Assembly: GCF_900109525.1 (NCBI RefSeq) | Contig: NZ_FOAN01000001.1 | Location: 248,001 to 312,000, forward strand | DNA from: Allobosea lupini | Lineage (GTDB): Bacteria > Pseudomonadota > Alphaproteobacteria > Rhizobiales > Beijerinckiaceae | Reading direction: 5' to 3' | Length of the DNA: 64,000 nt | Notes under the pieces: generated by a model | What the model was told of the DNA's origin: nothing | Databases searched by the model: none | Seen by the model: the letters and a program-made list of their open reading frames with translations, nothing else | Translations under genes and position numbers: made by a program | Shown: piece after piece, positions 33,908 to 43,515 of the stretch | Numbering within the stretch: the stretch's first letter is position 1 | Layout of the letters: every line of letters begins with the position of its first letter

Positions 33908-34111
33908 GCCGCGGCCAATTCCGGCGAAGCCGCTGCGTGTCATCACCTTTCGATTTGGGCCGTAACGGATTGCGGCCCGGCCATTTGCCCCGGGCGGCCA
34001 ATCCAGCGGGGCACGTCAAGTTGCAAATTCGTCCAAAAAGGCTCAAAGGAAGCGCCAACGCGCCGGTCTTGCCGCGCCCTTCCCTTGCTCCTTTGTTGAG
34101 TTCTGCCGCCG

Positions 34112-35431
34112 ATGAACGCCGTCGCGCCGAAAATCTCGTTCGTCTCTCTCGGGTGCCCCAAGGCGCTCGTCGATTCCGAACGCATCATCACCTCGCTGCG
34201 CTCGGAGGGCTATGAGCTCAGCAAGAGCCATGCGGGCGCCGACGTCGTCATCGTCAACACCTGCGGCTTCCTTGACAGCGCCAAGCAGGAATCGCTGGAG
34301 GCGATCGGCTCTGCCATGGCCGAGAACGGCAAGGTCATCGTCACCGGCTGCATGGGCGCCGAGCCCGAGCAGATCCGCGACGCCTTCCCGAACCTGCTCG
34401 CGATCACCGGCCCGCAGGCCTATGAGAGCGTGGTCTCGGCCGTGCATCAGGCCGTGCCGCCCAAGCACGATCCCTTCATCGACCTGGTGCCTGACCAGGG
34501 CATCAAGCTGACGCCGCGGCACTACGCCTACCTAAAGATCTCAGAGGGTTGCAACAACCGCTGCAGCTTCTGCATCATTCCAAAGCTGCGCGGCGACCTG
34601 GTCTCGCGGCCGATCGGCGATGTGCTCCGCGAGGCCGAGAAGCTGGTCAAGGCCGGCGTCAAGGAGCTGCTGGTGATCTCGCAGGACACCAGCGCCTACG
34701 GGCTCGACATCAAGTATGCGCCGTCGATGTGGAAGGATCGCGAAGTCCGCACCCGCTTCTTCGAGCTGGCGCGCGAGCTCGGGCAGATGGGGGTCTGGGT
34801 GCGGATGCACTATGTCTACCCCTATCCGCATGTCGACGAGGTCATCCCGCTGATGGCGGAGGGCAACGTGCTGCCCTATCTCGACATTCCGTTCCAGCAT
34901 GCCTCGCCCTCGGTGCTGAAGGCGATGCGCCGGCCGGCCCATCACGAGAAGACGCTGGAGCGGATCCGGACATGGCGCGAGATCTGCCCGGACCTCGCCA
35001 TCCGCTCGACCTTCATCGTCGGCTTCCCCGGCGAAACCGAGGAGGACGTCGACTTTCTGCTCGACTGGCTGAAGGAAGCGAAGCTGGAGCGGGTCGGCTG
35101 CTTCAAATACGAGCCGGTCAAGGGCGCGACCGCCAATGATCTCGGCCTGCCGCTGGTCGACGAGGGCGAGAAGGAGGCGCGCTGGCATCGCTTCATGAAG
35201 ACGCAGGCCGAGGTCTCGGCCCGCATCGTCAAGGGCCGTGTCGGCAAGCGCATTCCGGTGATCATCGATGAGGTCGGCCCGACAGTCGCCAAGGGCCGCT
35301 CGAAATGGGATGCGCCGGAGATCGACGGCAATGTCTATGTCTCGAGCCGGCGGCCGCTGCGGCCGGGCGATATCGTCACCGTGAAGATCGAGCGCGCCGA
35401 CGCCTACGACCTGCACGGCATGGCGGTCTGA
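34112..35431 (+). CDS. rimO: Ribosomal protein S12 methylthiotransferase RimO
   Basis: 439 residues; radical-SAM enzyme adding a methylthio group to an aspartate of ribosomal protein S12. The N-terminal UPF0004 domain starts [18 protein letters not shown] and supplies three further cysteines (NTCGF, GCMG). The radical-SAM cluster Cys147-x3-Cys151-x2-Cys154 lies in [11 protein letters not shown]-terminal TRAM domain ends the protein. [12 protein letters not shown] and the CPKALVDSE start separate it from MiaB. Monocistronic, with 204 bases of leader. Confidence 0.96.
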   Translation: MNAVAPKISFVSLGCPKALVDSERIITSLRSEGYELSKSHAGADVVIVNTCGFLDSAKQESLEAIGSAMAENGKVIVTGCMGAEPEQIRDAFPNLLAITGPQAYESVVSAVHQAVPPKHDPFIDLVPDQGIKLTPRHYAYLKISEGCNNRCSFCIIPKLRGDLVSRPIGDVLREAEKLVKAGVKELLVISQDTSAYGLDIKYAPSMWKDREVRTRFFELARELGQMGVWVRMHYVYPYPHVDEVIPLMAEGNVLPYLDIPFQHASPSVLKAMRRPAHHEKTLERIRTWREICPDLAIRSTFIVGFPGETEEDVDFLLDWLKEAKLERVGCFKYEPVKGATANDLGLPLVDEGEKEARWHRFMKTQAEVSARIVKGRVGKRIPVIIDEVGPTVAKGRSKWDAPEIDGNVYVSSRRPLRPGDIVTVKIERADAYDLHGMAV

Positions 35432-35644
35432 TCAGGCAAGCGCAGCCGACACAGTCCGCGGCATGCGGCGCGGTTCGGCGACGCGGCCGACGCGGGGACG
35501 CGACGACTTCTCGAAGACGACCTGGGCATCGCTGATCTGGGTGGCGAGCTGAAGCGTCGGACGGGCGGAGAGCTGCGTCTGGAGCGCCATCGCGACAATG
35601 ACGAAGGAGAGAGCGAAACCAGCGCGGCGAAGAAGCGGGGACAT
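35432..35644 (-). CDS. Small putative secreted or membrane-anchored protein, 70 residues
   Basis: Family not recognised. The N-terminus (MSPLLRRAGFALSFVIVAMALQ) looks like a signal peptide or anchor. The rest is basic and Pro/Arg-rich (SSRPRVGRVAEPRRMPR). It converges on rimO with no gap between the stop codons. No good ribosome site lies before the ATG, so it is a moderate call only. An inverted repeat GGGACCA/TGGTCCC (35651-35677) lies just before the start. Confidence 0.45.
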   Translation of the reverse strand: MSPLLRRAGFALSFVIVAMALQTQLSARPTLQLATQISDAQVVFEKSSRPRVGRVAEPRRMPRTVSAALA

Positions 35645-35746
35645 GACGTAGGGACCAGGGATCTTGTTGTTGGTCCCGCTTTGCCGGCTCCAGGCGTGGT
35701 TTCGCTTTCAGGTTTCGGGATTTTCGTTTTTCCTGCTCCCTTTACG

Positions 35747-36826
35747 TCAGGCTCTCGAAACCGACTCTCTCGCGCGTGACGTCCGGCCGAGCCGTCCCAG
35801 CCACCAGCCGAAGCGTTGCGCCGCCATGGCGATAGCCAGCGCGTAGGCGAGCAGAGCCAGCATAAAGCCGGCCGCCTGCAGGCCGAGAGCGCCGAGCACG
35901 AGAGCCGAGCGCCCGAGCAGTTTGAGCACCGCCCGCGCCGTCGACGGCTTCGCCGTTGCCAGCTTCGCGGCCCGGCCGATGTCCCCTGCGTCCTCGGCGA
36001 CGGCAAGCACCTGGCGCAGGCCCCGTTGGCCGGTGCGGGCGTAGAGCGAGCCGGCGTCCTGGCCGAGCGCGGTGAAGCGCGCCAAAGCCGCTGGCCGGAC
36101 GATGCCGCCGGCGGTGGCTTTGGCGGCCGCGAGATCCAGCCTTGCGGCAGCGCCTAAGCTCGCCGACAGGGCCGGCCGGTCGATGGCGCCGGCGGCCATG
36201 CGGCCGAGATTCGCGGTCAGCACGGGGGAAAGCAGCTTTGCCTTGCTCGCCGCCTTGACGGCACTGACGCCGCCCCGGGCCGGAAGGCCACCTCCGAGAC
36301 TGACCCAGGTTGCTGCGCTGATCGCCAGGCCGACAGCGGCGAGCACCAACACTGTCTCGTCGATCGTCTCGCCAGCCGCCAGCCTGCTGCCTTCGCGGGC
36401 GAGATCGCGCAGATCGCCGAAGCCGCTGATATCGCCGACCAGCGCACCGGCGAAGGCGGCCTCGCTCTCGCGGTCACCCGCGACGAAGCCGTAGCCGAAG
36501 TCGGAGACGGCTCGGGCCAGTGCGTTTGCCTTCAAGGCCTCGATTCGCGCAATGCGATCGGGCGCGACGGCAGTCCCGCGCTCGGCCGCCAGCGCGAGGA
36601 AACTCTCGGCGAGGGAAAGATCGCCGGCTGTCACCGCCAGGTCGATCTCACGGGCGATGCGATCCTGCGTCGCGACGCCGGGGAGGCGCAGCCGCGACAG
36701 CTCGGTGGGATCGTCCTGCGCCTGCTGGAGGCGCCAGCCCTGCAAAGCCGGCGGAGCGATCACGGCTCCGCCAACTGCGAGAGCCAGAACGAGGCTCGAC
36801 GAAACGATGACCCTGTGAATGCGCAA
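35747..36826 (-). CDS. Hypothetical membrane protein, about 359 residues
   Basis: Not a named family to me. It has a hydrophobic N-terminal anchor (VIVSSSLVLALAVGGAVIA), an alpha-helical Ala/Leu-rich soluble part, a middle hydrophobic stretch (VLVLAAVGLAISAATWVSL) and a strong C-terminal membrane segment (LVLGALGLQAAGFMLALLAYALAIAMAA). Similar proteins exist in other rhizobia as far as I recall, without function. The frame can be extended to a TTG at 36874, but that would place the start inside the preceding terminator, so I prefer TTG 36826; no ATG fits. Confidence 0.7.
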   Translation of the reverse strand: MRIHRVIVSSSLVLALAVGGAVIAPPALQGWRLQQAQDDPTELSRLRLPGVATQDRIAREIDLAVTAGDLSLAESFLALAAERGTAVAPDRIARIEALKANALARAVSDFGYGFVAGDRESEAAFAGALVGDISGFGDLRDLAREGSRLAAGETIDETVLVLAAVGLAISAATWVSLGGGLPARGGVSAVKAASKAKLLSPVLTANLGRMAAGAIDRPALSASLGAAARLDLAAAKATAGGIVRPAALARFTALGQDAGSLYARTGQRGLRQVLAVAEDAGDIGRAAKLATAKPSTARAVLKLLGRSALVLGALGLQAAGFMLALLAYALAIAMAAQRFGWWLGRLGRTSRARESVSRA

Positions 36827-36847
36827 GCGGCATACCTGAAACGGAAA

Positions 36848-36871
36848 CGGTCCGGCCACCCGGCCGGACCG
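36848..36871 (-). terminator. Intrinsic terminator of the quinone oxidoreductase gene
   Basis: CGGTCCGGCC and GGCCGGACCG form a perfect 10-bp stem with a 4-base loop. On the minus strand it is followed by TTTCCGTTT. It lies 42 bases after the stop codon of the gene at 36914 and so most likely ends that transcript. Confidence 0.75.
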
Positions 36872-36913
36872 CAATTCACCTAACCTTTGATTCAGGCGGA
36901 AATTGCGCCGCCG

Positions 36914-37885
36914 CTACGGCACGATCACCGTCGAGCCGGTCGTGCCGCGCCCTTCCAGCGCGCGGTGGGCGTCTGCGGCGTCCTTTAGCGCGAAGCGGGC
37001 GTTGATCGCGACGGCGACCTTGCCGGAGCCGACGGCCTCGAACAGGTTCTTCGCCATCGCGACCAGCGTCTCACGGTTGGCGGTGTGCGTGTTCATCGTC
37101 GGGCGGGTGACGTAGAGCGAGCCCTTCGCGGCGAGGATACCGAGATTGAAGGCCTCGACCGCGCCCGAGGCGTTGCCGAAGCTCGCCAGCAGGCCGAAGG
37201 GCCTCAGCGAGTCGAGCGAGCCCATGAAAGTGTCCTTGCCGACGCCGTCATAGACGACGTTGCAGAGCTTGCCGCCGGTGATCTCCTTGACCCGCGCCGG
37301 AACGTCCTCGTTGCGGTAGAGGATGACATGGTCGGCCTTGTTCGCCTTGGCGAGTTCGGCCTTCTCCTTGCTGCCGACCGTGCCGATCACGGTCGCGCCG
37401 AGCGCCTTGCCCCATTGGCACAGGATCGAGCCGGTGCCGCCGGCCGCGGCATGGACCAGGATCGTGTCGCCGGCTTTCACCGGATAGGTGCGATGGAGCA
37501 GGTATTCGGCAGTCAGCCCCTTCAGCAGCATGCTGGCGGCGGCCTCGTAAGAGACGTTGTCGGGCAAAGCGACGACGGCCGAGGCCGGAACGATGCGCTC
37601 CTCGGCATAGGCGCCATGGGCGGCGACGACGGCGATGCGGTCGCCGGGCTTGAACTCGGTCACGCCGGGGCCGACCGCGAGCACGTCGCCGGCCGATTCA
37701 TTGCCGAGCGTGAACGGCAGCGGCGCCGGATAGAGGCCGGTGCGGAAATAGGTGTCGATGAAGTTGAGGCCGATGGCGCGGTTGCGGATCAGGATTTCGC
37801 CCGGCCCAGGGGCCGGCGGGCTGATCTCCTCCAGCTGCAGAACCTCGGGGCCACCGGTCTTGTGTACGCGGATTGCTTTCGCCAT
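36914..37885 (-). CDS. NADPH:quinone oxidoreductase (zinc-independent MDR, QOR-like)
   Basis: 323 residues of the medium-chain dehydrogenase superfamily. The quinone-reductase signature is visible: GLNFIDTYFRTGLYP, LGNESAGDVLAVGPGV and the nucleotide-binding VHAAAGGTGSILCQWGKALGATVIGTV. No zinc ligands are seen. It transfers electrons from NADPH to quinones or electrophilic enals. ATG 37885 has AGGAGG nine bases before it; an ATG at 37894 would sit directly on the ribosome site. Divergent from the UbiH-like gene. Confidence 0.92.
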   Translation of the reverse strand: MAKAIRVHKTGGPEVLQLEEISPPAPGPGEILIRNRAIGLNFIDTYFRTGLYPAPLPFTLGNESAGDVLAVGPGVTEFKPGDRIAVVAAHGAYAEERIVPASAVVALPDNVSYEAAASMLLKGLTAEYLLHRTYPVKAGDTILVHAAAGGTGSILCQWGKALGATVIGTVGSKEKAELAKANKADHVILYRNEDVPARVKEITGGKLCNVVYDGVGKDTFMGSLDSLRPFGLLASFGNASGAVEAFNLGILAAKGSLYVTRPTMNTHTANRETLVAMAKNLFEAVGSGKVAVAINARFALKDAADAHRALEGRGTTGSTVIVP

Positions 37886-38067
37886 GGCGATCATCTCCTC
37901 CTGTCGATGGCGCCGACGATAGGGACTTGCCCTGCCTGGGCGCAACGGCCGCGCCGCATTCGCGACCGGCATTCGACGCCGGGCGTGCTGGCGAATTTGC
38001 ATAGACGGCGCTGTCCTGCGGCAAGCGTGCGCTCGCCAGCGGCGCCGGCATCGGTTACCGAAAGGCC

Positions 38068-39240
38068 ATGACGGACCAGCAGAATTGCGACATCGCGATC
38101 GTCGGGGCAGGCGCGGTCGGGCTCGCGGCGGCGCTCGCGCTCGCCGCCGCCGGGCGGCAGGTCGCGCTGTTCGGGCAGGCCAGCGCGCCGCGCGATGGCC
38201 GCACGGTCGCTTTGCTCGACGGCTCGTGGCGATTGCTCGAAGCACTTGGCCTGACGGAAACGCTGGACACAGTCGCGGCGCCGCTTGCGGTCATGCGTAT
38301 GGTCGATGACACCGGCAGCCTGTTTCGGCAGCCGCCGGTCGAGTTCAAGGCGGCCGAGCTCGGGCTGCCGGCCTTCGGCTGGAACATCGAGAACGCCGCG
38401 CTGGTCGAGGCGATGGCCGCGAAGGCGGCCGCCGAGCCACGCATCCGCATGATCCCGCAGGCAGTGACGCAGATCACCGCGGGCGCCGACAGCGTCCGTC
38501 TGGCGGGTGACGGCTTCAAGCCTGTCGCGGTCCGCCTCGTCGTCGGCGCCGATGGCCGCAAGTCGCGGGTCCGTGAGGCTGCCGGCATCACGACGCGCGA
38601 CTGGAGCTATCCGCAGGTGGCGCTGACGGCGATCCTGAGCCATCGCCGCGAGCATCGGGACGCATCGACCGAATTCCACACCCGCTCGGGGCCCTGCACG
38701 CTGGTGCCGATGCCCGGCCGGCGCTCCTCGCTGGTCTGGCTGGTCGAACCGACTGAGGCCGAGCGGATCGCCGGGCTCGATGATTCTGCGTTCGCCCAGG
38801 CGGTCGAACGCCGGACCCATTCGATCCTCGGCGCGCTCACGGTTGCAGGCCCGCGCGGGCGCGTGCCGATGGGCGGCCTGTCGGTCGATCGGTTCGCGGG
38901 TGGGCGCATGGCGCTGATCGGCGAAGCCGCGCATGTCTTCCCGCCGATCGGGGCGCAGGGGCTCAATCTCGGCCTGCGCGACGTCGCGGCCCTGCGCGAT
39001 GCCGTCGCCGGCGCTGACGATCCCGGCGAGCTTGCGGCGCTGTCAGCCTATGATCGCTCGCGCCAGGCCGATGTGCGCCTGCGCACCGGCGCTGTCGATG
39101 CGCTCAACCGGACCCTGCTGACCGACCTGCTGCCGGCCGACCTGATGCGTGGCGCCGGGCTGCTGGCGCTGTCGCGCATCGCGCCCTTGCGCCGCCTGGT
39201 CATGCGCCAGGGGCTGGCCGGCGGCACTGCGGCGGGCTGA
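38068..39240 (+). CDS. FAD-dependent monooxygenase, UbiH/UbiF/Coq6 type
   Basis: 390 residues. The FAD-binding GAGAVGLAAALALA is at about 14-27, the DG motif at VVGADGRKSRVRE, and the GD-type FAD motif at ALIGEAAHVFPPIGAQGLNLGLRD. This layout fits ubiquinone-ring hydroxylases; the exact carbon is not decided by sequence. The Gly-Glu in the ALIGEAAH motif (normally GDAAH) is a small deviation common in alphaproteobacteria. Ends three bases before the convergent CoA-transferase gene. Confidence 0.9.
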   Translation: MTDQQNCDIAIVGAGAVGLAAALALAAAGRQVALFGQASAPRDGRTVALLDGSWRLLEALGLTETLDTVAAPLAVMRMVDDTGSLFRQPPVEFKAAELGLPAFGWNIENAALVEAMAAKAAAEPRIRMIPQAVTQITAGADSVRLAGDGFKPVAVRLVVGADGRKSRVREAAGITTRDWSYPQVALTAILSHRREHRDASTEFHTRSGPCTLVPMPGRRSSLVWLVEPTEAERIAGLDDSAFAQAVERRTHSILGALTVAGPRGRVPMGGLSVDRFAGGRMALIGEAAHVFPPIGAQGLNLGLRDVAALRDAVAGADDPGELAALSAYDRSRQADVRLRTGAVDALNRTLLTDLLPADLMRGAGLLALSRIAPLRRLVMRQGLAGGTAAG

Positions 39241-39243
39241 ACC

Positions 39244-40347
39244 TCAAACCTCGTAGTCGCCGACCGGCGGGCTTGGCCGCAGCGCCGGCGCGGCGTCGCG
39301 GAAGACCGGCGCGAGTGGCAATGGCGTCGACACCATGCGCTTTCCACCGGGCTCCTCGACCTGCCGGTCGAGCAGGCCGCGCGCGGTCAGCTGCGGATCG
39401 GCCAGCGCCTCGTCGAGCGTGCGCACCACGGTGCAGCAGCAGTCGAGCGGCTCGATCGTCGCCCGCCAATGAGTGGCCGGTTGACCGGCGATGATCTTGG
39501 TGATCGCGGCTCGCGTAGCTGCGGGATCATGCCGGTCGTCGCGGAGCTCTTTGGCGAGCCCGATGCCCTCGCAAAAACTCGTCCAGAACTTCTCCTCAAG
39601 CGCACCGACGGCGAGGAACCAGCCATCGGCGGTCGCATAAAGGCCATAGCGCGGGCTGGCGCCGGTCAGCAGCCCCTCCCCGCCATTGGGATAGCGGCCC
39701 GAGGCCTGCCCCTGTGCCAGCGCGTACCATGAGAAGGTGAGCATCGCGTCGGTCATGGCGATGTCGAGATGGCAGCCTTGGCCGGAGCGGTCGCGCTCGC
39801 GCAAGGCCAGCAGGATGTTGATCACCGCCGGCATGGCGCCGCCGGCAATGTCGGCGACCAGGGTCGGCGGCAGTGGTGCCTCGCGGCCCGGCGCGAGCGA
39901 CTGGCCGAGCAGCCCGCCGATCGCCTGGTAGTTGATGTCGTGGCCAGCCTCGGCGGCGCGTGGGCCGTCCTGGCCGTAGCCGCTGATCGAGCAGTAGACC
40001 AGCCGCGGATTGAGCGCCTTCAGAGCCTCGTAGCCGAAGCCGAGCCGGGACATGACGCCCGGCCGGAACTGCTCGATCACGATGTCAGCTTGCCTGATCA
40101 GCGGTGTCAGCCGCTCCAGCGCATCGGGCGCCTTGAGATCGATGGCGAGGCTCCGCTTGCCGCGGTTCAGCGCGGCGAAGGGAGCGGAGGTCTCGCCGAA
40201 TTGCGGCGGAAAGCGGCGCATGTCCTCGCCATCCGGCCGCTCGATCCGGATCACGCGCGCGCCCGCTTCGGCGAGGAAGAGACTCGCTAGCGGTCCGGGC
40301 AGCAGGGTCGAGAAGTCGAGGACGAGGAGGTCAGAGAGTGGCTGCAT
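39244..40347 (-). CDS. CaiB/BaiF (class III) CoA-transferase family protein
   Basis: 367 residues. The N-terminus LLVLDFSTLLPGPLASLFLAEAGARVIRIERPDGED, then RGKRSLAIDLK, is the class III CoA-transferase/alpha-methylacyl-CoA racemase hallmark. The catalytic aspartate is expected in AGHDINYQAI (about residue 156). It may be either a CoA-transferase or a racemase; the substrate cannot be told. It lies 34 bases after the AEC transporter gene on the same strand, suggesting uptake and activation of an organic acid. Confidence 0.9.
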   Translation of the reverse strand: MQPLSDLLVLDFSTLLPGPLASLFLAEAGARVIRIERPDGEDMRRFPPQFGETSAPFAALNRGKRSLAIDLKAPDALERLTPLIRQADIVIEQFRPGVMSRLGFGYEALKALNPRLVYCSISGYGQDGPRAAEAGHDINYQAIGGLLGQSLAPGREAPLPPTLVADIAGGAMPAVINILLALRERDRSGQGCHLDIAMTDAMLTFSWYALAQGQASGRYPNGGEGLLTGASPRYGLYATADGWFLAVGALEEKFWTSFCEGIGLAKELRDDRHDPAATRAAITKIIAGQPATHWRATIEPLDCCCTVVRTLDEALADPQLTARGLLDRQVEEPGGKRMVSTPLPLAPVFRDAAPALRPSPPVGDYEV

Positions 40348-40381
40348 CGCTGGGTCCGGGAAGACAGGCCGTTGCAGGCCG

Positions 40382-41353
40382 TCAGTGGAACAAATCTGCC
40401 GGCATCCTGCCCGTCTTCACCAGCCACAGGAAGCCCGTCAGCGTCACCGTCGAGACGATGGTTCCGACAAGGATGCAGGCCGAGGCACGCTCGATGCCGA
40501 CGCGGTACTGCGTCGAGATCACGAAGATGTTCAGTGCCGGCGGCAGCGCCGCCATGATCGCGGCGGCATAAACCCAGGGTGCCGAGAAGTCGCCAAGGCC
40601 GGATAGCAGCAGCCAGACCAGAAGCGGATGCAGCAGCAGCTTGATGGCGACGAGCCAGGGCAGCTCGCTCGGCATCTGCCGGATCGGCTGCAATGCAACG
40701 GTCACGCCGAGCAGGAAGAGCGCGCAGGGGGCCGCGGCCTGCGAGAGCCAGAGCGTCATCTTGTCGATCGCGGTCGGCAATTCGAGCTTGAGAAAGGCCG
40801 CGAGCACGCCGGCGACGGTGGCGACGTTGAAAGGATGGGTCACGACCCGCCGGATCACCTCGCCCGCCGTCGCGCCGAAGCTGCGCTTCTCGACGCCGGC
40901 CAGGGCCATCAGGAACGGAATTAGCGAGAACAGCAGCAGGTTGTCGAAAACGAAGATCAGGACGACCGGGGCGCTGGCGACGGGCCCTAGCGCCGCCAGG
41001 ATCAGCGGCGGGCCCATATAGCCGATATTGGAATAGGAGCCGGCGACGCCCTGCATCACCGCCTGCGGCATGTCGCCATGGGTATGGCGCCAGCCAAGCG
41101 CGAAGGAGAGCACGAAGGCGCAGAAGGTCGCGAGCGTCGTCACCGCGACGAAACGCCAGTTGGTCAAATCGCTCAGGGGCTTGTCGGCGATCAGCCGGTA
41201 GAACAGGCAAGGCAGCGCGACATAGATCAGGAAGAACTGCATCCAGGCGAGCCCCTCGCCCGGCAGGCGCTTGTAGCGGCCGATCAGGAAGCCGAGCAGG
41301 ATCAACCCGAAGAAGGGTGCGACCAGATTGAACAGGCTGGCGATGTCGGCCAT
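40382..41353 (-). CDS. AEC family transporter
   Basis: 323 residues, about ten membrane helices in two inverted halves of five: LVAPFFGLILLGFLIGRYKRLP at the start, SYSNIGYMGPPLILAALG as the first-half signature, and LLLHPLLVWLL and AALPPALNIFVIST in the second half. The auxin-efflux-carrier family in bacteria exports or imports small acids such as malonate or malate. Same strand as the CoA-transferase gene and divergent from the GT-C-like gene with 209 bases between. Confidence 0.9.
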   Translation of the reverse strand: MADIASLFNLVAPFFGLILLGFLIGRYKRLPGEGLAWMQFFLIYVALPCLFYRLIADKPLSDLTNWRFVAVTTLATFCAFVLSFALGWRHTHGDMPQAVMQGVAGSYSNIGYMGPPLILAALGPVASAPVVLIFVFDNLLLFSLIPFLMALAGVEKRSFGATAGEVIRRVVTHPFNVATVAGVLAAFLKLELPTAIDKMTLWLSQAAAPCALFLLGVTVALQPIRQMPSELPWLVAIKLLLHPLLVWLLLSGLGDFSAPWVYAAAIMAALPPALNIFVISTQYRVGIERASACILVGTIVSTVTLTGFLWLVKTGRMPADLFH

Positions 41354-41562
41354 GCGGCACTCTCGAGCGCCGACGATGGCGGCTGCGCCGCCTTATAGGA
41401 TGGGCGCCGGCGCCTGAGAACCCGCAGGGGCGCACATCCCTGCGCCGGTCGCGAAATGCCGTTGCGGTGAGCCCGCTGCCCGAGTTCCGCCCCCTCGTTT
41501 CATGCAACTAAAAATTGCAGCTTTCGACAAAGCTGGAAGCGATCGGGTAACACATTTCTGCC

Positions 41563-43281
41563 ATGTTCCCCGAATGGCTCATGGAAAAGGCGATGATGAG
41601 CAGCTCTCAAGCGGCAGCAGGTAGCTCGGTGTCCGGGGCTCTCTGGCGATCTTCGATCACGTCTCCGGTTTTCTGGATCGTGGCATTCCTGGTGATGGTG
41701 ATCCTGGGGCTCGCACTGCCGATCCGCCTGCCGCTGGGGCCGAACTACTGGGATACCGACATCTATCTCGACGCGGCCCAGCGCATCCGGCAGGGCCAAA
41801 TCCCCAATATCGACTTCTTCACCTCGATCGGTCCGCTCGGCTTCTATCTCACCGCGGGGATCAAGGCGCTGTTCCCGCAGGCCCAGCCGGCCCTGCTCGC
41901 CAACTGGGCGATCGTGCCGATCTCGCTGCCGATCGCCGCGCTGATCGCCTGGGACATCGACGCGCGCTCGCGCAAGCTGGCGCTGGCGATCGTCATTCCG
42001 TTCCTGTTCCTGACCTCGCTTCCGATCAATCTTCACAGCCTCTACCCGTCGCCCGGCTTCGATGGCTTCGGGTACTACAACCGCCATGTCGCCCTGCTGC
42101 TCTATCTGCTGCTGGCGGCACTCCTCTTCGTCGAGAGTCGGATCCTGCTGACGACGCTCGTCGCGGTGCTGATGGTCGCGCTGTTCCTGGTCAAGGTCAC
42201 GGGCCCGGTATCGGGCGCCGCCCTCGTCGGCTATGCGGTCCTGGCCGGGCGCATGCGCTTTCGCGATGCGTCGATCGCCGCCGGCGCGGTCATAGCGTGC
42301 CTGGGCGCGATCGAGCTCGCGACGGGCGTGGTCTATGCCTATGTCGAGGACATCATCGACCTCGCCCTGCTCAACTCCGCCTCGTTCCTGCGGCGTTTCC
42401 TGACGCTGGGCTCGATCAAGTTCAATGTGATAGCGCCCTGCCTGGCGCTGATCGGCGTCCTTGCCTACATGGCGCGAAGAGACAGGCTGTCGCCGGCAAG
42501 CCTGCTGATCTCGCCGCTGGGCTGGCTCAGCGCAAGCCTCTTCGCCCTCGTCCTAGGCGAGACGCAGAACAGCGGATCGCTCGAGTTCATCGGGCTCTGG
42601 CCGGTGTTGATCCTGATCCTCAAGGACCATTCTCACAGGTCCGGCGACCCGTTGCGCCCATGGGTGCTGGTGCTCGTCATGGCGGTGTCGCTGCCGAGCG
42701 CCGTGATTTTCCTGGAGCGGGGCGCGCGGGCGCTGATCGCTGCGCCGCGCTACCAGGCGCTGGCGGTGCCGGATGTCGGACCGCTCGGCCGCGTCAGCCT
42801 CAAGCCTGAACTCGCACAGCGGGCGATCGCCCAGATCGAGCACTATCCGAAATACAAGGAGGCCTATGAGGACCTCGCCCGCCAGGGCCTGCTGCCGTCG
42901 GCGACCTTGTTCTCGGAGATCGATCATCAGGCGACCTGGCTGCTCGAAGTGCAGCAGGGGCTCGATGCGATCAAGCGCTGGGAGGCGGCGAATCGTCGCC
43001 AGCTGAACGGCTTCTTCGCACTCGATTTCGTCAGCCCGTTCAACCATCTGCTCGGTCGCGCCGCGCCGCAGCACGTTGCGCTCGGCATCGATACCGAGCG
43101 CACCAATCCGAAGGTCACGCGCGAGATGCTGGAGGCCCTGCGCGACATCGACGCGATCATGCGGCCCAAATGCCCCTACGAGGTCAAGCGGGCGGCGATC
43201 TGGAAGCAGTTCGCGCAGGCTCTGGAGGGCCGCCAGCTCGTCGCGCTGTCGCCCTGCTGGGACATGTATCTGAGGAAGTAA
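41563..43281 (+). CDS. Polytopic membrane protein, GT-C glycosyltransferase-like
   Basis: 572 residues with about ten hydrophobic helices and a C-terminal soluble region of about 190 residues. After the first helix comes an acidic loop, YWDTDIYLDAAQRIRQGQIPNIDFFTSIGPLGFYL, whose DxD-like residues and position recall GT-C glycosyltransferases (PMT/ArnT group). The C-terminal region contains CPYEVKRAAIWKQFAQALEGR and is not known to me. The start could be 41563, or ATG 41593 (MMSSSQ) close to AAAGG. Isolated, with no sugar-polymer genes next to it, so the role (lipid or cell-surface glycan modification) is inference. Confidence 0.6.
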   Translation: MFPEWLMEKAMMSSSQAAAGSSVSGALWRSSITSPVFWIVAFLVMVILGLALPIRLPLGPNYWDTDIYLDAAQRIRQGQIPNIDFFTSIGPLGFYLTAGIKALFPQAQPALLANWAIVPISLPIAALIAWDIDARSRKLALAIVIPFLFLTSLPINLHSLYPSPGFDGFGYYNRHVALLLYLLLAALLFVESRILLTTLVAVLMVALFLVKVTGPVSGAALVGYAVLAGRMRFRDASIAAGAVIACLGAIELATGVVYAYVEDIIDLALLNSASFLRRFLTLGSIKFNVIAPCLALIGVLAYMARRDRLSPASLLISPLGWLSASLFALVLGETQNSGSLEFIGLWPVLILILKDHSHRSGDPLRPWVLVLVMAVSLPSAVIFLERGARALIAAPRYQALAVPDVGPLGRVSLKPELAQRAIAQIEHYPKYKEAYEDLARQGLLPSATLFSEIDHQATWLLEVQQGLDAIKRWEAANRRQLNGFFALDFVSPFNHLLGRAAPQHVALGIDTERTNPKVTREMLEALRDIDAIMRPKCPYEVKRAAIWKQFAQALEGRQLVALSPCWDMYLRK

Positions 43282-43346
43282 CCTACCCGGAGCGCCGAGA
43301 GGACGTATGCCAAGCGGCGTTGCGATGCTTATAGCGCTGGCGGGAA

Positions 43347-43421
43347 TGGCGCGGTCTACGGGAGTCGAACCCGTCTCCCCAGCGTGAAAGGCTGGTGTCC
43401 TAACCGATAGACGAAGACCGC
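43347..43421 (-). tRNA. tRNA-Glu (anticodon UUC)
   Basis: 75 nucleotides including encoded CCA. The acceptor stem GCGGTCT pairs with AGACCGC. The D-arm is TCGTCTATCGGTTAGGA. The anticodon stem CCAGC/GCTGG holds the loop CTTTCAC, giving anticodon TTC. T-loop GGTTCGACTC. Standard tRNA-Glu features. Confidence 0.97.
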
Positions 43422-43515
43422 GGGCCTGAGCGCGAAGCGCTCTTGCGAGGCGGGGCGAGCTATAGTGTCCCGGCGAAGCTTGGGCAACCCCGTTGTCAGG
43501 GTTTTTCGCATTCGC

